This document shows, piece after piece, positions 8,648 to 17,143 of a stretch of DNA of 64,000 bases (position 1 is its first letter; every line of letters begins with the position of its first letter). The stretch is from Rufibacter sp. DG15C (GTDB taxonomy: Bacteria > Bacteroidota > Bacteroidia > Cytophagales > Hymenobacteraceae), in NCBI RefSeq assembly GCF_001577755.1, contig NZ_CP010776.1:3844001-3908000 (forward strand), given 5' to 3'. The notes beneath the pieces are model-generated. The model had not been told where the DNA came from. It worked only from the letters and a program-made list of their open reading frames with translations, and ran no database searches. The position numbers and the translations under genes are program-made.

Positions 8648-10132
8648 TTAGTAACCTGGGTTTTGTTTCAAGGTCTTATTGTTAGCAATTGCCTGAGCCG
8701 GGATTGGGAACAATTTGTATTTGTCACTGCTGGCTGCTTTGAAAGTACGGGCCGCGGTGAAAGTACCAAAGCGGATCATGTCTTGACGACGGTGACCCTC
8801 CCAAACTAACTCACGTCCTCTTTCATCATAGATTTCGTTCAAGGTTACTGAACCCGTAAGGTTAGCCAGACCAGCACGATTTCTAACTTGGTTTACTAAT
8901 GAGGTAGCCGTTGCGACATCACCACCGCTTCTTACCAATGCCTCAGCTTTGGTTAAAAGTACGTCAGCGTAACGATACACCGGGAAGTCATTTGAAGTAC
9001 TGTTGCTACCATCAAAAGGAGGCACTGGGAAGAATTTAGCGTTTCTGGCACCATCAGTAATTCCTGCGTTGTCCAATGATGAAATGTTAAGGCTATAGTT
9101 TACGCCACCTGGCTGAGGACCAAATAACCATTGGTCTTTACGCTTATCTGCATCATTGTATTTGTTAACAAAGTCCTGATGCACTGTAGCGCCATTCCAT
9201 CCACCAAAACCAAATAGAGCATTGGAGTGTGGAGCGTGTAAGGTCCTGATACCAATAATGTTACGTGGAGCACTTAAAGCATCTACATATACAGAAAGGA
9301 TCACCTCTTGGTCTGGAAGCTTATCACCAAAAATAGCTTGAGACCCAGCATTATCATAAAGGTTTGGCACTAGAGAGAACCCACCTTCATTGATAACTTT
9401 GTCTGAAGCAGCAACTGCATCTGCCCAACGAGGGGTACCTGTGTATACTTGCGCATTAAGGTAAATTTTCCCTAACAAAGCATAACCAGCCCACTTGTTA
9501 AAACGACCATAGAACTGGCCACCTTTGGTAGTTGGCAATAGATCAATGTTGCTCTTTAACTCGTTCTCAATGTATTTAAAAATCTCGGCACGAGGCGTTT
9601 GCGGAATTTGCTCAACCGTTACATTGTTTTCAGTATAGAAAGGAACATCTCCCCATCCATCCATCAACATATAATAGAAATAAGCTCTTAAAACTTTAGC
9701 TTCTGCAATTCTTGATGGATCTGCATTGGCCTTCGTTAATAATTCAACTGCAAGGTTGGCTTTGAAAATACTTCTGTACAACCAGTTCCAAGTATTACCA
9801 ATGAACTCCTGAGACCCCGTCCAGGTATGCTGGTACATGGCACGCCAGATACCGTTGTCATCCCAAGCCCCGTCAGAACGTCTTGGAATCATCATCTCAT
9901 CTGTGGATGACTCATTTAAGTCATACCAACCTCTGTCTGCTCCGGCAATTCCTTTGCCATTCCAGTCGCCTCTCACTTCATTGTAGATGTTGGCTAGGGC
10001 AGCATTTACACCAGCCTCTGTAGCATAGAAATCATCTGCTACTTGTTGGCCGTAAATACCCTCATCCAAATCTGTACATCCCACAAACGTGGCAGATGCA
10101 AAAATCAAGACTGAATAAAATATCTTTTTCAT
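8648..10132 (-). CDS. susD: RagB/SusD family outer-membrane nutrient-binding lipoprotein
   Basis: A 494-residue SusD homologue, the lid of the SusC channel that captures maltooligosaccharides. The signal ends at FVGC, with Cys19 lipidated. Typical SusD features are visible: the DLDEGIYGQ start, the long alpha-helical TPR-like scaffold (AEAKVLRAYFYYMLMDGWGDVPF near 133-155), FPVYRYADVLLTKAEAL near 377-393, and the C-terminal ELVWEGHRRQDMIRFG and FPIPAQAIANNKTLKQNPGY. The gene starts 71 nt downstream of susC; the spacer holds a strong hairpin. It is the expected partner of the adjacent SusC, and the surrounding amylases indicate starch or a starch-derived glucan as the ligand. Confidence 0.96.
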   Translation of the reverse strand: MKKIFYSVLIFASATFVGCTDLDEGIYGQQVADDFYATEAGVNAALANIYNEVRGDWNGKGIAGADRGWYDLNESSTDEMMIPRRSDGAWDDNGIWRAMYQHTWTGSQEFIGNTWNWLYRSIFKANLAVELLTKANADPSRIAEAKVLRAYFYYMLMDGWGDVPFYTENNVTVEQIPQTPRAEIFKYIENELKSNIDLLPTTKGGQFYGRFNKWAGYALLGKIYLNAQVYTGTPRWADAVAASDKVINEGGFSLVPNLYDNAGSQAIFGDKLPDQEVILSVYVDALSAPRNIIGIRTLHAPHSNALFGFGGWNGATVHQDFVNKYNDADKRKDQWLFGPQPGGVNYSLNISSLDNAGITDGARNAKFFPVPPFDGSNSTSNDFPVYRYADVLLTKAEALVRSGGDVATATSLVNQVRNRAGLANLTGSVTLNEIYDERGRELVWEGHRRQDMIRFGTFTAARTFKAASSDKYKLFPIPAQAIANNKTLKQNPGY

Positions 10133-10152
10133 AAAATGATCTTAGAGTTATT

Positions 10153-10196
10153 ACCAAGCGGCCTCTGCTTTAGAAGCTAAAACAGAGCCACTTGGT
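10153..10196 (-). promoter_or_regulatory. Hairpin in the susC-susD spacer
   Basis: An imperfect stem formed by ACCAAG..CTCTG and CAGAG..CTTGGT (one mismatch, one bulge) fills most of the 71-nt gap. No T-run follows it on the minus strand, so it is more likely an mRNA processing or stability element that tunes the susC:susD ratio than a full terminator. Confidence 0.5.
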
Positions 10197-10203
10197 TCAA
10201 TTT

Positions 10204-13200
10204 TTAGAAGGTTGCGTTAATACCAAATGCGAAGCTACGGGTACGTGGATAAATACCGTAGTCAATACCAAATCCATTGCCACCGCTAGTGCTCAATTCA
10301 GGATCAATTCCTGAGTAGTCAGTGATTACAAAAAGGTTGTTGGCTGTTACAGAGAAGCGTAGGTTTTTAACGACTCCTAGTTTACCAGAAGGCAGGTTGT
10401 AACCTATAGTCAAGTTCTCCATACGGGCAAAATCACCATCTTCCAACCAATAGTCTGTAGCATAGGTTAAGCTGTTGATATTGTCACCAATGGCACTTTT
10501 TAACACGTTGTTCTGACCTAAGCCACCAAGTGCACTTAAAGTAGCTCTTCTGGCATTAAAGATTTTATGGCCATGAGCACCTCTAAGCACCATGTTTAAA
10601 TCAAAGTTTCTGTAACGGGCTGAAGGTGTGAAAGCCCACGTGAACTTTGGCAACGCTTGTCCGGCTACGTAACGGTCTGGATTTTCTCTGTTACCATCAG
10701 AGATAACACCGTCACCATTTAAATCGTCAATGATTTGGTTTCCGTTAGCGTCAACACCAGCATGCTTGAACAAATAGAATGTTCCTAAGCTCTGACCAAT
10801 GATTAAGTGAGAGATGGCATTGTTAGTTGAAGCAACCCCTGTCGTCCCGCCAGAACCCCAAACCACATAGTCAGTAGTTAATGGCAGTCCGTTCAAAGAA
10901 CCATTCAGGTTTTTCACTTCAGTTTTAGTAGTTCCAACGTTACCACCTAAAGTAACACCTACAAACTCCTTATCTACTAAAGCATAGCTTAAGCTTGCTT
11001 CTAGACCTTTGTTCATAATCTCACCAATGTTGGCTTTGATAGTTCCAAAAGGATAAGGAGGCTGAGGAACTTGGTAATCAAATAACAAGTCGCTTGTTAG
11101 ACCATAATAAGCATCCAATGTACCAGACAATTTGCCTTCCATTAATCCGAAGTCTAAACCAGCGTTGTACATTTTCTTCACTTCCCAACGTAGGTCTCTG
11201 TTCTCATTTTGAGTGATAGAGAAGTTAGGGATTACAGAACCCCCAAAGAATACGGTTCCGTCGTTGTTCACCAAACGCACAGAGTTCAATGGTCCTAAAC
11301 CACCTTGGTTACCAGTTTCACCGTAACCAGCTCTTAATTTAAGGTCGTTGATAACAGATAAGCCAGACATAAAGGCTTCATCAGAGATTCTCCAGGCTCC
11401 AGAGAAGGCAAAGAAGTTTGCCCATTTGTTGTTGGCTCCAAAAACGGAAGCACCGTCACGTCTAAAGCTTGCGCTTAACATGTATCTCTCTTTAAAAGCG
11501 TAGTTTACCCGTCCTAAGAAAGAGGCTAGCGTTCTGTCGTTTTTATAAGATGTGATGTTTCCTTGTTGGAACAAGGTAGGATCCGAAGATTGCAAAGTAC
11601 TAAGGTTATTCTCAGAATCTACTGTGAAACCTCTTGCAGAAGCTCTAAAGCCACCATACACTTGTTGTTGCCACTCATTTACACCAATTACATCTATGCT
11701 GTGGTCGCCAAACTCTTTCTTATAATTCAAGATGAAGTTGAAAAGTTTTTCATCAGAATTGTTGGTTTCCTTAGCAGCAATACCATCCGGCAAGTTCTGG
11801 ATGTAAAGCTCTCTTTCAGCTCCTGTAAGGTTGGCAGGGACTACTCCAAGATTTCTAGCGTTTTCTTGCGTTGTTCTGGCAGAAATGTAGTTTTCATACA
11901 AACGGTCAGTTTTACGCCAAGAACCAAAACCAGTGGCAGTAAGGCCTTTCAAGATTTCATATTCGGCACGAAGGCTTCCAAACAAGTTGTTAGTTCTGTC
12001 GCCGTCTACAATCTCATTGGTGCGCGCTACCGGGTTCTGGTAGTTAAAGCCATTAGGGTCAATAAAATAAGGACCTGTGTCTTTGTTCAATGGAGACTCT
12101 GTATAGATAGGGTCTGTAGGTCTGCGGTTAATAGCCTCTCCTATTCTACCGCCATTATTAAAGTCGTTGCTAAGAACAGAAGTATTTAGGTTGAAGGTTA
12201 ACGTCAACTTGTCGTTCAAAGCAGACTGCATACCCTGGAAACGGGCAATGTAGTTTTCAGAATTTGACTTCTTGATGATACCTTGTTGCAAAATACCCGT
12301 CAAAGATGTTCTGTAGGTGAAGTTTTCAGTACCACCAGAAACAGCCAAGTTATGGGTGGTAGTGTAACCTTTGCGGGTAATAGCATCTACCCAGTCAGTG
12401 TCACCACCAAAATCATATGAGTTGTTAATGCCTTTTGCAGCAGCAACTTCTCTGTATTCGGCAGCACTAAGCAGGTCATAGTTTTTAGCAATGGTTTCAA
12501 CAGAAGCCACCCCACTATATTCAACCGTAGTTTCACCGGCCTTACCTTTTTTGGTAGTCACCAAAACCACACCAGCTGCACCTCTAGAACCATAAATGGC
12601 TGTGGCAGAAGCATCCTTCAGGATTTCAATGTTGCTGATTTCACTTGGTGGGATTTGTTTTAAAAGGTTCAAGTCACCCTGAATACCATCAACTACCACC
12701 AACGGGTCATTACCACCAATAAGTGAAGTTATACCTCTAATACGGATGCTTGGCGCTTGACCTGGCTCACTACCCACTTGGTTAATGTTTACCCCGGCCG
12801 CTCTACCGTTAATCTGCTGTAGTGGGCTGGTGATTGGACCCGCGTTAAAGTCTTTCTCATTTAAAGAGGCAACAGAACCTGTTACGTCTCTTTTGTTTTG
12901 AGTACCATACCCAACCACTACAATCTCATCTAATGCTTTGGCATCTGTTGCCAAGTTCACATTAATAGTAGACTGACCCGCAATAGCTACCTCTTTAGAA
13001 GTATATCCAATGAAAGAGAATACCAACGTGCCATTGGCTTGCGCATCTGTCACAGATAAAGAGAAGCGTCCTTCTGCATCTGTAGACGTGCCATTCGTGG
13101 ACCCTTTCAAAACTACGGTTACTCCTGGCAATGGGCTATTGCCCTCTCCTGTTACGGTACCAGAAATGTTTCTCTGCTGGGCTTGCACCAAGCCGCTGCA

Positions 13201-13308
13201 TAGAAAGAAGAAGACAGTGGCTACTACCAGAAACGAAGATTTCTGAAACAGCCGTTTGCCCTGAGGTCCATGACTGGGAGGCAAATTTTTGAGTAGTAAT
13301 TTAAACAT
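10204..13308 (-). CDS. susC: SusC/RagA family TonB-linked outer-membrane importer
   Basis: A 1034-residue TonB-dependent transporter. A long leader (MFKLLLKN..., hydrophobic segment about 26-42, cleavage near VQAQ) precedes a carboxypeptidase-D regulatory-like domain (about 47-120, ISGTVTGEGNSPLPGVTVVLKG). The signature DEIVVVGYGTQ follows, then the plug domain with SPLQQINGRAAGVNI and the strongly conserved SNIEILKDASATAIYGSRGA. The remainder is the beta-barrel, ending in the aromatic ...SFAFGINATF expected for outer-membrane insertion. With SusD it should import maltooligosaccharides into the periplasm using TonB energy. It heads the minus-strand operon; the regulatory gap of 344 nt separates it from the divergent lacI gene. 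Length and architecture are normal for the family. Confidence 0.97.
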   Translation of the reverse strand: MFKLLLKNLPPSHGPQGKRLFQKSSFLVVATVFFFLCSGLVQAQQRNISGTVTGEGNSPLPGVTVVLKGSTNGTSTDAEGRFSLSVTDAQANGTLVFSFIGYTSKEVAIAGQSTINVNLATDAKALDEIVVVGYGTQNKRDVTGSVASLNEKDFNAGPITSPLQQINGRAAGVNINQVGSEPGQAPSIRIRGITSLIGGNDPLVVVDGIQGDLNLLKQIPPSEISNIEILKDASATAIYGSRGAAGVVLVTTKKGKAGETTVEYSGVASVETIAKNYDLLSAAEYREVAAAKGINNSYDFGGDTDWVDAITRKGYTTTHNLAVSGGTENFTYRTSLTGILQQGIIKKSNSENYIARFQGMQSALNDKLTLTFNLNTSVLSNDFNNGGRIGEAINRRPTDPIYTESPLNKDTGPYFIDPNGFNYQNPVARTNEIVDGDRTNNLFGSLRAEYEILKGLTATGFGSWRKTDRLYENYISARTTQENARNLGVVPANLTGAERELYIQNLPDGIAAKETNNSDEKLFNFILNYKKEFGDHSIDVIGVNEWQQQVYGGFRASARGFTVDSENNLSTLQSSDPTLFQQGNITSYKNDRTLASFLGRVNYAFKERYMLSASFRRDGASVFGANNKWANFFAFSGAWRISDEAFMSGLSVINDLKLRAGYGETGNQGGLGPLNSVRLVNNDGTVFFGGSVIPNFSITQNENRDLRWEVKKMYNAGLDFGLMEGKLSGTLDAYYGLTSDLLFDYQVPQPPYPFGTIKANIGEIMNKGLEASLSYALVDKEFVGVTLGGNVGTTKTEVKNLNGSLNGLPLTTDYVVWGSGGTTGVASTNNAISHLIIGQSLGTFYLFKHAGVDANGNQIIDDLNGDGVISDGNRENPDRYVAGQALPKFTWAFTPSARYRNFDLNMVLRGAHGHKIFNARRATLSALGGLGQNNVLKSAIGDNINSLTYATDYWLEDGDFARMENLTIGYNLPSGKLGVVKNLRFSVTANNLFVITDYSGIDPELSTSGGNGFGIDYGIYPRTRSFAFGINATF

Positions 13309-13356
13309 AGATAAAGGTTTAGGAATGATAGTTTAAAAGTTAATGGTTCAAATCTG

Positions 13357-13371
13357 TTGCCTTTATGGCAA
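13357..13371. promoter_or_regulatory. TTGCC-N5-GGCAA inverted repeat upstream of susC
   Basis: A perfect 5-bp inverted repeat, TTGCC TTTAT GGCAA, lies about 50 nt upstream of the susC start. It may be a binding site for the adjacent LacI-type regulator or part of the susC promoter region; this is inference from position. Confidence 0.4.
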
Positions 13372-13454
13372 ATAATTGTTTTCCAACTAGTTACATTGAA
13401 CAGCAACTTTTGGCAATCGATTTCTTTAGCGATTTACCAACTTATTGGCTAATT

Positions 13455-13468
13455 GCAAAGCGTTTTGC
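13455..13468. promoter_or_regulatory. Candidate LacI-family operator
   Basis: GCAAAGCGTTTTGC is a near-perfect palindrome (6 of 7 pairs) with a central CG, the usual form of LacI/GalR-family operators. It lies between susC and the divergent lacI-type gene, so it is the best candidate site for that regulator. Confidence 0.5.
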
Positions 13469-13575
13469 CTACAAAAAAGGAATATATTTTAAGAATTTAC
13501 CAAAAATCTCCCTTAATCCTACTGCATTTTTAAAAATACCTGTTCTAAACCGCCCTTTATTAAAATTTGTTTAAT

Positions 13576-13583
13576 TAGCTTTG
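13576..13583 (+). promoter_or_regulatory. Candidate Bacteroidota -7 box for the lacI-type gene
   Basis: TAGCTTTG matches the TAnnTTTG -7 element. It lies about 70 nt upstream of the regulator's ATG. The matching -33 element is weak, so confidence is limited. Confidence 0.35.
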
Positions 13584-13652
13584 TTTGATTGAGGCCTTAA
13601 AATCATCCTATGAAACGGCTTTTTCTCCCTTTTACGAAATCGATGGTTCTCC

Positions 13653-14693
13653 ATGGCTAGAGTTACAATACATGATATAGCAAAAAAGGTAAACACCACC
13701 GCCTCAACTGTTTCCAAGGCGCTCAATGACCATCCTTCCATTAGTACTGCCACCAAAGAACTCATCAAAGAGGCGGCCCAAAACCTGAACTACCGCCAGA
13801 ACAGGTTAGCCTCTTCGCTAAGGTCAGGTAGAACCAACATTATTGGCATCGTAATCCCTAGTTCAGAGATTGGTTTCTTTGCTACCGTGGTGCATGGCAT
13901 TGAGAAGGTGGCCCGCAACCACGGCTACAATGTGCTGTTGTTTCAGTCTAATATATTAGGTGAGTATGAGGTGGAAGGGATTGAGACCTTGTTGCACTCA
14001 AGCGTAGATGGCATTATTGCCTCCATTGCCAAAGACACCACCACCCTAGACCATTACCTGGAAGTAAAAAAGCGCAAGGTGCCACTGGTGCTATTTGACC
14101 GAACCAAGGATGAGATAGGCGTACCCTCTGTAGTAATTGACGACTACAAAGGGGCGTACATGGCCACCGAGCATTTGATTTTGCAAGGCTATACCCGTAT
14201 TGCCCACATCTCTGGGGCGCAACACGTTAAGATTTTCAATGACCGTTTGCGTGGATACGTAGACGCCCTGCGTGCCAATCACCTTACGGTAGACGATGAC
14301 CTCATTCAATACGGTAAGAACTCTATTGAATCTGGAAGGGCGTGTATGCAAGCCTTATTAGACAGCGCTAAGGTTCCAGATGCGGTATTTGCGGTAGAAG
14401 ACTTCACAGCTCTGGGCGCACAGCAGATCATCAAGCAAAACGGCTACAAAATTCCGCAGCAGATTGGCTTGATTGGCTTCGGGAATGAATCCTTTAGTCC
14501 CTTTATCACGCCGGGTCTCTCAACGGTAGATCAACAGGCTGCTCAAATGGGCGAAGAGGCGTTCAACATGTTCCTGCACCAAATCAACAATCCGGATATC
14601 GCCACGGAGTCAATTCCTAAAATTGTATTAGACCCAGTTCTAATCATCAGAGAGTCCTCTTCCAGAAGGCCAGCATATGATTGCAATAATTAG
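13653..14693 (+). CDS. LacI/GalR family transcriptional regulator
   Basis: A 346-residue regulator. Residues 1-55 form the LacI helix-turn-helix and hinge (VTIHDIAKKVNTTASTVSKAL, then NYRQNRLASSLRSGRT). Residues 60-340 form the periplasmic-binding-protein-like effector domain (NIIGIVIPSSEIGFFATVVHGIE, DGIIASIAKDT, LVLFDR, and GLIGFGNESFSPFITPGLSTV near the end). Position opposite susC and before a sugar permease makes it the probable regulator of the starch locus, with a maltooligosaccharide or glucose as effector. Many Bacteroides starch loci instead use the membrane sensor SusR, so a LacI-type control is a difference worth noting. Start chosen at the ATG directly before the HTH. Confidence 0.93.
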   Translation: MARVTIHDIAKKVNTTASTVSKALNDHPSISTATKELIKEAAQNLNYRQNRLASSLRSGRTNIIGIVIPSSEIGFFATVVHGIEKVARNHGYNVLLFQSNILGEYEVEGIETLLHSSVDGIIASIAKDTTTLDHYLEVKKRKVPLVLFDRTKDEIGVPSVVIDDYKGAYMATEHLILQGYTRIAHISGAQHVKIFNDRLRGYVDALRANHLTVDDDLIQYGKNSIESGRACMQALLDSAKVPDAVFAVEDFTALGAQQIIKQNGYKIPQQIGLIGFGNESFSPFITPGLSTVDQQAAQMGEEAFNMFLHQINNPDIATESIPKIVLDPVLIIRESSSRRPAYDCNN

Positions 14694-15044
14694 CGCAATC
14701 CAACTACTTCTAAGTTTCCTATTCCATTTACTTCTCCTGTCTTTTTTGGACTGTTTTCTAAAAAACAGGCCAAAAAAGACAGGAGATTTTTTGTTACTAT
14801 AGTTTTCCGTCTTATTCCTAATTATTGATGGAAGATAATTCTATAGAAGTAAAAGACTTATAAAGACGGCCATCCCGGCTACACAAGATTGCATTCTAGG
14901 CAGAAGAGAAATCGATACAAGCCACTTTTACACAGGGTTAATTTTCATTAACCGTTGAATTGAAAGCAAGAAGGTTTCCGGCTGTATTATCTTCTTCCTA
15001 TATTACCTCTCCAAAACCTGACTAACCCAAACAAATCCCGCTTT
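14694..15044. other. Intergenic gap between lacI-type gene and sugar permease
   Basis: The gap is 351 nt. Apart from the extended palindrome at 14734-14785 I see no gene, RNA or convincing promoter motif. Confidence 0.6.
14734..14785. repeat. Palindromic intergenic hairpin, copy 1 (extended stem)
   Basis: It starts 41 nt after the lacI-type stop codon. The core is extended outward by CTCCTGTC pairing with GACAGGAG, giving a stem of about 24 bp with a single mismatch. This outer sequence is not shared with other copies, yet it still pairs. Confidence 0.85.
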
Positions 15045-16664
15045 ATGGAGCAACATTCAAGTAAAAGTTACAGTTCGGCGTTGTACACGCTGGCCATGGT
15101 GTTTTTTTTCTGGGGCTTTCTGGCCGCCTCCAACGGGGTGTTCATCCCCTTTTGTAAGTCTCATTTTAATTTAAGCCAGTTTCAGTCGCAGTTGATTGAC
15201 TCTGCTTTTTATGGCGCCTACTTTATCGGCTCCCTCCTGCTCTACCTGTACTCTACCAGCGTAGGCTATGATTTCCTGAACAAGATTGGCTACAAAAAAG
15301 GCATCATTTACGGCTTGCTGGTTTCTGTGGTGGGTGCCTTGGTGATGATTCCGGCGGTGAACACCGGTGAATACCTGTTCATCTTGTTGGCTTTCTTCGT
15401 GATTGCCTTAGGATTCTCTTTACAACAGACCGCCGCCAACCCTTTTGCGGTGGCCTTGGGAGATCCAGCTACGGGCTCACACCGCCTGAGCTTGGTAGGT
15501 GGTATCAACTCTTTGGGTACTACCATTGGACCCATCATCATTACCTTAGTTTTGTTCGGGACAGTGGCAGCCACACAGGAACAAACTGAGACTGCCCCCA
15601 TCAGCTCTATCAATACTCTTTACCTGATTCTAGCAGGTGTATTTGTGTTAGTTGCGGGCATCTTCGCGGCACGTAAAATGCCAAGAGTTACCTCAGATGA
15701 AGAGCCAGAGCGCAGCGGTAAGGCTACCATTTCTTTGCTGGCCATCACGGGCTCCATCATTGTCTTGGCTGTGATTGGAAACTTCTTACCTGAAAGCGAA
15801 AGCGGCACCTCTACCATGGTTCTATTGATCCTGGCCTTGGTAAGTGTGATTCTAATTTTAGTTCTGTCCAACCTGGCTGCCCAAAAGAACAGTGAAGGCT
15901 GGGGCGCTATGAAATACCCTCAACTCACCCTAGGCATGATTGCCATATTTGTGTACGTGGGCGTGGAAGTAACCATTCAGAGTAACTTGGGCGCCTTGCT
16001 GCGCACCCCAGAATTTGGGGGCTATAATGAATCACAAATATCGCATTACATCTCTTTGTACTGGGGAAGCTTAATGATTGGCCGTTGGATGAGCGCCGTG
16101 ACTGTTTTCAATGTGAGCAGAAACGCAAAACTGGTATTGAGCATCCTGGTGCCGTACATAGCCTTTGCAGTGGTGCTGTTTGTGAATTATATCTCTGGCA
16201 ATGATGTGAGCGACCTATACATCTACGCCATCTGTATTGCCATTATGATTGCGGCCAACTTCTGGGCCAAAGGCAAGCCAGCTAAGCTGTTGATGGGCTT
16301 AGGCTTACTAGGCGTGGTAGCCATGTTGGTGGGCTTGTTCACTACTGGCACTTTGGGCTTGTTTGCGTTTATAAGCGGTGGTTTGGTTTGCTCTATCATG
16401 TGGCCTAGCATCTTCGCTTTGAGCATTACAGGATTAGGCAAATACACCAGCCAAGGCTCATCCCTTCTAATCATGATGATCTTGGGTGGCGCGATTATTC
16501 CACCGTTGCAAGGCGGTATCGCTGACTTTACAGACATCCACTCTTCTTACTGGGTGGCGGTGTTGTGCTTCGGGTATTTGACGTTCTTTGCCTGGAAAGT
16601 GTCTGACATCCTGAAAAAGCAAGGCCATGACATTGAGAACTTAGAGGCTGAAGGCGGTCACTAA
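15045..16664 (+). CDS. MFS sugar permease, FHS (fucose/glucose-galactose) type
   Basis: A 539-residue integral membrane protein with about 12 or more hydrophobic segments. The start ([48 protein letters not shown]) and the stretch [41 protein letters not shown] are typical of the FHS family, which includes FucP and the GluP glucose/galactose permease. It probably imports the glucose or maltose released in the periplasm by the locus's amylases, in symport with protons. It follows the LacI-type gene in the same direction with a 351-nt gap containing a hairpin, so it may have its own promoter. A loop of about 60 residues near 215-275 makes it longer than the usual ~430-residue family members. 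The sugar is inferred from context. Confidence 0.88.
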   Translation: MEQHSSKSYSSALYTLAMVFFFWGFLAASNGVFIPFCKSHFNLSQFQSQLIDSAFYGAYFIGSLLLYLYSTSVGYDFLNKIGYKKGIIYGLLVSVVGALVMIPAVNTGEYLFILLAFFVIALGFSLQQTAANPFAVALGDPATGSHRLSLVGGINSLGTTIGPIIITLVLFGTVAATQEQTETAPISSINTLYLILAGVFVLVAGIFAARKMPRVTSDEEPERSGKATISLLAITGSIIVLAVIGNFLPESESGTSTMVLLILALVSVILILVLSNLAAQKNSEGWGAMKYPQLTLGMIAIFVYVGVEVTIQSNLGALLRTPEFGGYNESQISHYISLYWGSLMIGRWMSAVTVFNVSRNAKLVLSILVPYIAFAVVLFVNYISGNDVSDLYIYAICIAIMIAANFWAKGKPAKLLMGLGLLGVVAMLVGLFTTGTLGLFAFISGGLVCSIMWPSIFALSITGLGKYTSQGSSLLIMMILGGAIIPPLQGGIADFTDIHSSYWVAVLCFGYLTFFAWKVSDILKKQGHDIENLEAEGGH

Positions 16665-16684
16665 TCCTTCTTTAATCCTGCTAT

Positions 16685-16730
16685 CAACAGAAAGGGCGAG
16701 TAGAATCTACTCGCCCTTTCTGTTGCCTTT
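16685..16730 (+). terminator. Terminator after the sugar permease
   Basis: A perfect 20-bp inverted repeat (CAACAGAAAGGGCGAGTAGA and its complement) starts 21 nt after the stop codon and is followed by CCTTTT. The GC-rich base GGGCGAG/CTCGCCC makes it a strong terminator. Confidence 0.85.
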
Positions 16731-16764
16731 TACTCTCCTTTAAATCTTTTACTCTCCTTTAAAT
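16727..16764. repeat. Perfect 19-bp tandem duplication
   Basis: The unit CTTTTACTCTCCTTTAAAT occurs twice without a spacer directly after the permease terminator. It looks like a recent local duplication. Confidence 0.9.
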
Positions 16765-16788
16765 ATAAGGTAGACGCTTTTACCTATC

Positions 16789-16826
16789 CGTTTTTGGCCT
16801 ATTTCCTAGGAATTAGGTCAAAAACG
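16789..16826. repeat. Palindromic intergenic hairpin, copy 2
   Basis: CGTTTTTGGCCTATTTC pairs with an imperfect right arm ending GGTCAAAAACG. It lies in a convergent gap, 124 nt after the permease stop. Confidence 0.8.
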
Positions 16827-17035
16827 AGAACGGTTCCTTATAGAGATAACTCTTATGGATACCACAGATAGTGAACATAGAATAAACAATCAACTTGTAA
16901 AGCTGGCAAGCAGGTGCACAAACTAGGTCTCCCTTCGGAAACAGCCGCCTTCATAATTAACTTGCGTTTGACATAACGCTCTTGATAAATGTATCTCGCT
17001 TTTGCTCAAGCAAACGAATTAATATGAATACAGCC

Positions 17036-17072
17036 CGTTTAGGCCTGATTCCTAGAAAACAAGCTAAAAATG
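17036..17072. repeat. Palindromic intergenic hairpin, copy 3 (degenerate)
   Basis: CGTTTAGGCCTGATTCC and a right arm AAAACAAGCTAAAAATG keep the family layout but have several mismatches. It is recognisable mainly by comparison with better copies. Confidence 0.6.
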
Positions 17073-17086
17073 ATTGCCGTCCTACC

Positions 17087-17123
17087 AAAAAAAAGGCCAG
17101 CTACAGGTCTGTAGCTGGCCTTT
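17087..17123 (-). terminator. Terminator for the T9SS amylase gene
   Basis: A 15-bp perfect inverted repeat (AAAGGCCAGCTACAG and complement) lies 21 nt after the amylase stop codon. On the minus strand it is followed by eight T, a textbook intrinsic terminator. Confidence 0.92.
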
Positions 17124-17143
17124 CAATTCTAAAGTTATATAAG

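Larger units (their letters stand above)
13309..13652. promoter_or_regulatory. Divergent susC / lacI regulatory region
   Basis: This 344-nt AT-rich gap must hold the promoters for both the starch operon and the regulator. It contains several TTGC/GCAA half-sites, two of which form palindromes (separate entries), and a TAGCTTTG box upstream of lacI. I see no RNA gene or small reading frame here. Confidence 0.7.
16665..17143. other. Convergent intergenic region between permease and T9SS amylase
   Basis: This 479-nt convergent gap holds two terminators, a 19-bp tandem duplication and two copies of the palindromic hairpin. I see no gene; the short reading frames across it have no recognisable content. 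Confidence 0.7.

Noticed and set aside
11563-12189. 208-codon reading frame on plus within susC
   Set aside because: Fully antisense to a clear SusC beta-barrel; no signal, motif or plausible start context.
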